A stretch of 9,817 nt of DNA from Alistipes sp. (GTDB lineage: Bacteria > Bacteroidota > Bacteroidia > Bacteroidales > Rikenellaceae): positions 1-9,817 of the forward strand of contig JAGBIR010000081.1 in the NCBI GenBank assembly GCA_017934845.1, read 5' to 3'. The notes under the pieces were generated by a model, which ran no database searches, was not told the DNA's origin, and was given only the letters and a program-made list of their open reading frames with translations. Position 1 is the stretch's first letter. Every line of letters starts with the position of its first letter. Positions 7,123-9,817 of this stretch are shown piece by piece. Made by a program: the position numbers and the translations under genes.

Positions 7123-7143
7123 GCACAAATCACGGAAATAACT

Positions 7144-7151
7144 TATCTTTG
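7144..7151 (+). promoter_or_regulatory. Candidate -7 box for the outer-membrane protein gene
   Basis: On the plus strand TATCTTTG matches TAnnTTTG exactly. Transcription would begin near 7158, leaving a leader of about 20 bases before the ATG at 7178. No good -33 TTG is seen at 19-21 bases upstream. It lies back to back with the minus-strand box at 7122-7115, so the core elements of the two genes are only about 20 bases apart. Confidence 0.5.
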
Positions 7152-7177
7152 CAGTTAATTATATTCAACAACTGAAG

Positions 7178-8296
7178 ATGATTCGTTTTTTACGCCATAT
7201 TTTATTGTTGTTCGCATGCGCGATATGTTGCGGCGCAGCCTATGGTCAAGAGAATATGCGAGTGCTTGCGGGTGTCGATTTTACCACATATTTCGATAAC
7301 TTCGAGTACACAGGCACTACGCTCGGCGAATCGGGAACAATCTTCAGCGCACGCTTTACCCCCAAAGTAGGCATCGAGTGGAATGAGCGCAACTCTCTTA
7401 TCGTAGGAGCAGACCTATTCACCGACTTTGGTAAAGACAGCCGGTTTATATCGAAGGCCCGTCCGCAGGTATATTACCGCTTTGCGTCGCCCAAGGTGCG
7501 TGCCTATGCAGGTATTTTCGACCGCAAGGAGATGGTCGGCTACTACTCGGAGCTATTTTTTAGCGACGAGGTCCGCTACTATGAAAACCGCGTGCAGGGC
7601 ATCATGGGCCAATACGTAGGCAAGAGAGGCTATGCCGAGTTATCTATCGACTGGTGCGGTATGTATTCCGAGACTTCGCGCGAGCGATTCCGCATCCTCT
7701 CGGCAGGTCGCTATGATTTTGTAAAGGATGGTCTATTTTACGGCGGCTACGCCTTGCAGATCTTCCACTTTGCCGGCAGCGAGCAGATTGCGGGCAGCGT
7801 GGTGGATAACGTAATTGTCAATCCCTATGTAGGAGCAAAGTTCCGCGCATGGTTCGATTTCGATATCAAGCTGCACGGAATCGTCACTATGCAACGCGAC
7901 CGCGCCGTAGAAGATAAGATGCACACCCCCAGCGGAGCGATGTTCCAGCTGCGAATGTCGAAATGGGGCGTCTATCTCGAAGAGCAGATTTATACGGGAC
8001 GTCACCTTATGCCCTACTACTATACGGCCCCCAACGAGCTCTTTCCGCAGGGATATGGCAATGGATTGTATTCGGGTAGCACACTATTCGGTACCCAGCC
8101 CTATTGGGATGGTTGCCGCATTGCAAGTTGTACATTTTTCGACACCCGCATAGGCTATGCCAATAGTTTTTTCAACGATACGGTTCGCCTTAACGCCTTC
8201 ATCGCGATGCAGTGCGATGGCGCGAAGTGGGGAACACGACAGATGGTCGAGCTGTCGATTAATCTGTTCAAGGGATTTGAAATAGATAAAAAATAG
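7178..8296 (+). CDS. Exported protein of unknown function, probable outer-membrane beta-barrel
   Basis: I do not recognise this 372-residue protein as a named family. Residues 1-23 look like a signal peptide (basic MIRFLRH, hydrophobic ILLLFACAICC, cleavage after AYG). The three cysteines there (14, 17, 18) do not make a good lipobox, so signal peptidase I is more likely. The mature part is rich in aromatic, alternating strand-like stretches, for example VGIEWNERNSLIVGADLF (64-81), PQVYYRFASPKVRAYAGIFD (96-115), YGGYALQIFHFAG (188-200), FRAWFDFDIKLHGIVTM (222-238) and KWGVYLEEQIYTG (262-274), as expected of a barrel. It has no TonB box, plug domain or OmpA-like domain. The last strand (TRQMVELSINLF, 353-364) is followed by GFEIDKK rather than a terminal Phe. 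A -7 box lies just upstream, and glnS starts 28 bases after the stop, so both may share a transcript. Function and any transported substrate are unknown. Confidence 0.85.
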   Translation: MIRFLRHILLLFACAICCGAAYGQENMRVLAGVDFTTYFDNFEYTGTTLGESGTIFSARFTPKVGIEWNERNSLIVGADLFTDFGKDSRFISKARPQVYYRFASPKVRAYAGIFDRKEMVGYYSELFFSDEVRYYENRVQGIMGQYVGKRGYAELSIDWCGMYSETSRERFRILSAGRYDFVKDGLFYGGYALQIFHFAGSEQIAGSVVDNVIVNPYVGAKFRAWFDFDIKLHGIVTMQRDRAVEDKMHTPSGAMFQLRMSKWGVYLEEQIYTGRHLMPYYYTAPNELFPQGYGNGLYSGSTLFGTQPYWDGCRIASCTFFDTRIGYANSFFNDTVRLNAFIAMQCDGAKWGTRQMVELSINLFKGFEIDKK

Positions 8297-8324
8297 AATA
8301 ATAACAAAATAAAGAGTAAAAATT

Positions 8325-9817
8325 ATGACTACCAACAACATCGAAGCGGTTGAGACCAAAGAGCGTCTTAACTTTGTAGAGGAGGTTATCGAGGAGGCGA
8401 TAGCAAAGGGTGAAACACGCGTGCAGACACGTTTCCCGCCCGAGCCAAACGGTTATCTTCACATTGGCCACGCCAAGGCTATTTGCTTGGATTTTGGCGT
8501 TGCTGCTCGCTATGGCGGCGTATGTAACCTTCGTTTCGATGATACCAACCCGACCAAGGAGGATATGGAGTATGTGGAGGCCATCAAGGAGGATATCCAG
8601 TGGCTCGGCTTCCAGTGGGGCAATGAGTATTATGCGTCGGACTACTTCCAGCAGTTATGGGATTTTGCAATCCGTCTTATCAAGGCTGGCAAGGCATATA
8701 TCGACGAGCAGTCGTCAGAGGAGATTGCAGCCCAGAAGGGAACACCCACTCAGGCCGGCATCGAGAGCCCCTACCGCAACCGCCCCATCGAGGAGAGCCT
8801 CGAGCTGTTCGAGAAGATGAATCGTGGCGAGATCGAGGAGGGTAAGATGGTACTGCGCGCCAAGATCGATATGGCAAGCTCAAATATGCATTTCCGCGAC
8901 CCGATTATCTATCGCGTTGTGAACCATCCCCACCATCGTACGGGCGACAAGTGGAAGGCATACCCTATGTATGACTTTGCGCACGGCCAGAGCGACTATT
9001 TCGAGGGCGTGACACACTCGTTGTGTACCCTCGAGTTCGTTCCTCACCGCCCACTTTACGATTTGTTCGTTGATTGGGTAAAAGAGGGCGACAACTTGGG
9101 CAACTACCGTCCTCGCCAGTATGAGTTCAACAAGTTGAACCTTAACTATACGCTGATGAGTAAGCGTAACCTGCTTATTTTGGTTAAGGAGGGCTTGGTA
9201 AGCGGCTGGGATGACCCCCGAATGCCGACTTTGTGCGGTTTCCGCCGTCGTGGCTACTCACCCGAGTCAATCCGTAACTTCGTCGATAAGATTGGCTACA
9301 CCACCTACGATGCTCTGAACGACTTTGCTTTGTTGGAGAGTGCCGTACGCGACGACTTGAATAAGCGCGCTACGCGTGTAAGTGCCGTTCTCGACCCCGT
9401 GAAGCTCGTTATCACTAACTACCCCGAGGGACAGGTCGAGTCTATGGAGGCCGTTAATAACCCCGAGGACCCCGAGGCAGGTACACACACAATCGAGTTT
9501 AGCCGCGAGCTGTGGATGGAGCGCGAGGACTTTATGGAGGATGCTCCGAAGAAGTATTTCCGTATGACTCCGGGCCAGGAGGTGCGCCTGAAGAATGCCT
9601 ATATTGTTAAGTGTACAGGCTGCGAGAAGGACGAGAATGGCAAGGTTACTACGGTTTATGCCGAGTACGACCCCGACACCAAGACCGGTATGCCGGGCAG
9701 CAACCGCAAGGTTAAGGGCACACTCCATTGGGTGAGCTGCAACCACTGCATCAAGGCCGAGGTACGCCTCTACGACCGTCTGTGGAAGGTTGAGAATCCT
9801 CGTGATGAGATGGCTGC
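8325..9817 (+). CDS. glnS: Glutaminyl-tRNA synthetase, 3'-truncated by window edge
   Basis: GlnRS joins glutamine to tRNA-Gln using ATP in the cytoplasm; it is a class I synthetase. The visible part is 497 codons plus two bases and is still open at 9817, with perhaps 70-80 residues missing, judged from the usual family length. Catalytic landmarks: the HIGH motif in PPEPNGYLHIGHAKA (38-52, HIGH at 46-49), RFDDTNPTKE soon after, and LMSKR (277-281) as the KMSKS-type loop. Beyond it are WDDPRMPTLCGFRRRGY and, in the anticodon-binding barrels, LDPVKLVITNYPEG and RKVKGTLHWVS. These separate it from GluRS. The ATG at 8325 is preceded by an A-rich leader with no Shine-Dalgarno site. Presence of glnS implies direct Gln-tRNA charging, though the amidotransferase route may also exist elsewhere. 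Two CxxC pairs (430/433 and 472/475) sit in the C-terminal part, where the E. coli enzyme lacks cysteines. Confidence 0.97.
   Translation, partial: MTTNNIEAVETKERLNFVEEVIEEAIAKGETRVQTRFPPEPNGYLHIGHAKAICLDFGVAARYGGVCNLRFDDTNPTKEDMEYVEAIKEDIQWLGFQWGNEYYASDYFQQLWDFAIRLIKAGKAYIDEQSSEEIAAQKGTPTQAGIESPYRNRPIEESLELFEKMNRGEIEEGKMVLRAKIDMASSNMHFRDPIIYRVVNHPHHRTGDKWKAYPMYDFAHGQSDYFEGVTHSLCTLEFVPHRPLYDLFVDWVKEGDNLGNYRPRQYEFNKLNLNYTLMSKRNLLILVKEGLVSGWDDPRMPTLCGFRRRGYSPESIRNFVDKIGYTTYDALNDFALLESAVRDDLNKRATRVSAVLDPVKLVITNYPEGQVESMEAVNNPEDPEAGTHTIEFSRELWMEREDFMEDAPKKYFRMTPGQEVRLKNAYIVKCTGCEKDENGKVTTVYAEYDPDTKTGMPGSNRKVKGTLHWVSCNHCIKAEVRLYDRLWKVENPRDEMA

Noticed and set aside
7092..7133. Longer N-terminus for the TrmH-family protein, starting at 7133
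   Set aside because: The added 14 residues are unlike the family N-terminus and the start would lie upstream of the candidate -7 box at 7122-7115.
6627..7175. Plus-strand open frame of 182 codons
   Set aside because: It lies antisense to the TrmH-family gene, which has all three SPOUT motifs; this frame shows no recognisable domain and runs through the divergent promoter region.
9267..9746. Minus-strand open frame of 159 codons
   Set aside because: It is antisense to glnS, whose sense reading is continuous and matches the whole GlnRS family.

Overview
The window looks like chromosomal DNA of a gut-type Bacteroidales bacterium. Four things suggest this: -7 boxes of the Bacteroidetes form TAnnTTTG, A-rich leaders in place of Shine-Dalgarno sites, a lipoprotein joining a DUF4988-like N-terminus to BspA-type leucine-rich repeats, and the protein sequences themselves. 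The moderately GC-rich codon use would suit Alistipes/Rikenellaceae or a related genus, but that level is a guess. Most of the window is ordinary core-genome content. I found no CRISPR array, insertion sequence, tRNA, rRNA or prophage, and no clear undescribed system.

Layout. Positions 2-2618 (+) hold a tight run of three genes: the 3' part of rsmI (16S rRNA 2'-O-methyltransferase), an LpxL/HtrB-type acyltransferase, and a family 2 glycosyltransferase whose start codon overlaps the acyltransferase stop. The last two fit building of the outer envelope. Next (2645-4828, +) is a large predicted surface lipoprotein with a coiled coil, collagen-like GXY stretches and 14 BspA-type repeats of 23 residues. 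A strong hairpin at 4853-4878 lies between this gene and a convergent minus-strand pair: panB (pantothenate synthesis, 5641-6456) followed by a DPM1-like polyprenyl-phosphate sugar transferase (4903-5622). A good Bacteroidetes-type promoter precedes panB. Upstream of panB, also on the minus strand, is a TrmH/SpoU-family RNA methyltransferase (6552-7091).

From 7092 to 7177 there is a divergent intergenic region with back-to-back candidate -7 boxes. To its right (+) are an unrecognised exported protein that looks like an outer-membrane beta-barrel (7178-8296), then glnS (glutaminyl-tRNA synthetase), which runs off the window at 9817.

The parts most worth a second look are the two-block structure of the repeat array in the surface lipoprotein, the unassigned barrel protein beside glnS, and paired CxxC motifs in the C-terminal part of the glutaminyl-tRNA synthetase. 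No stretch longer than 100 bases lacks a gene.
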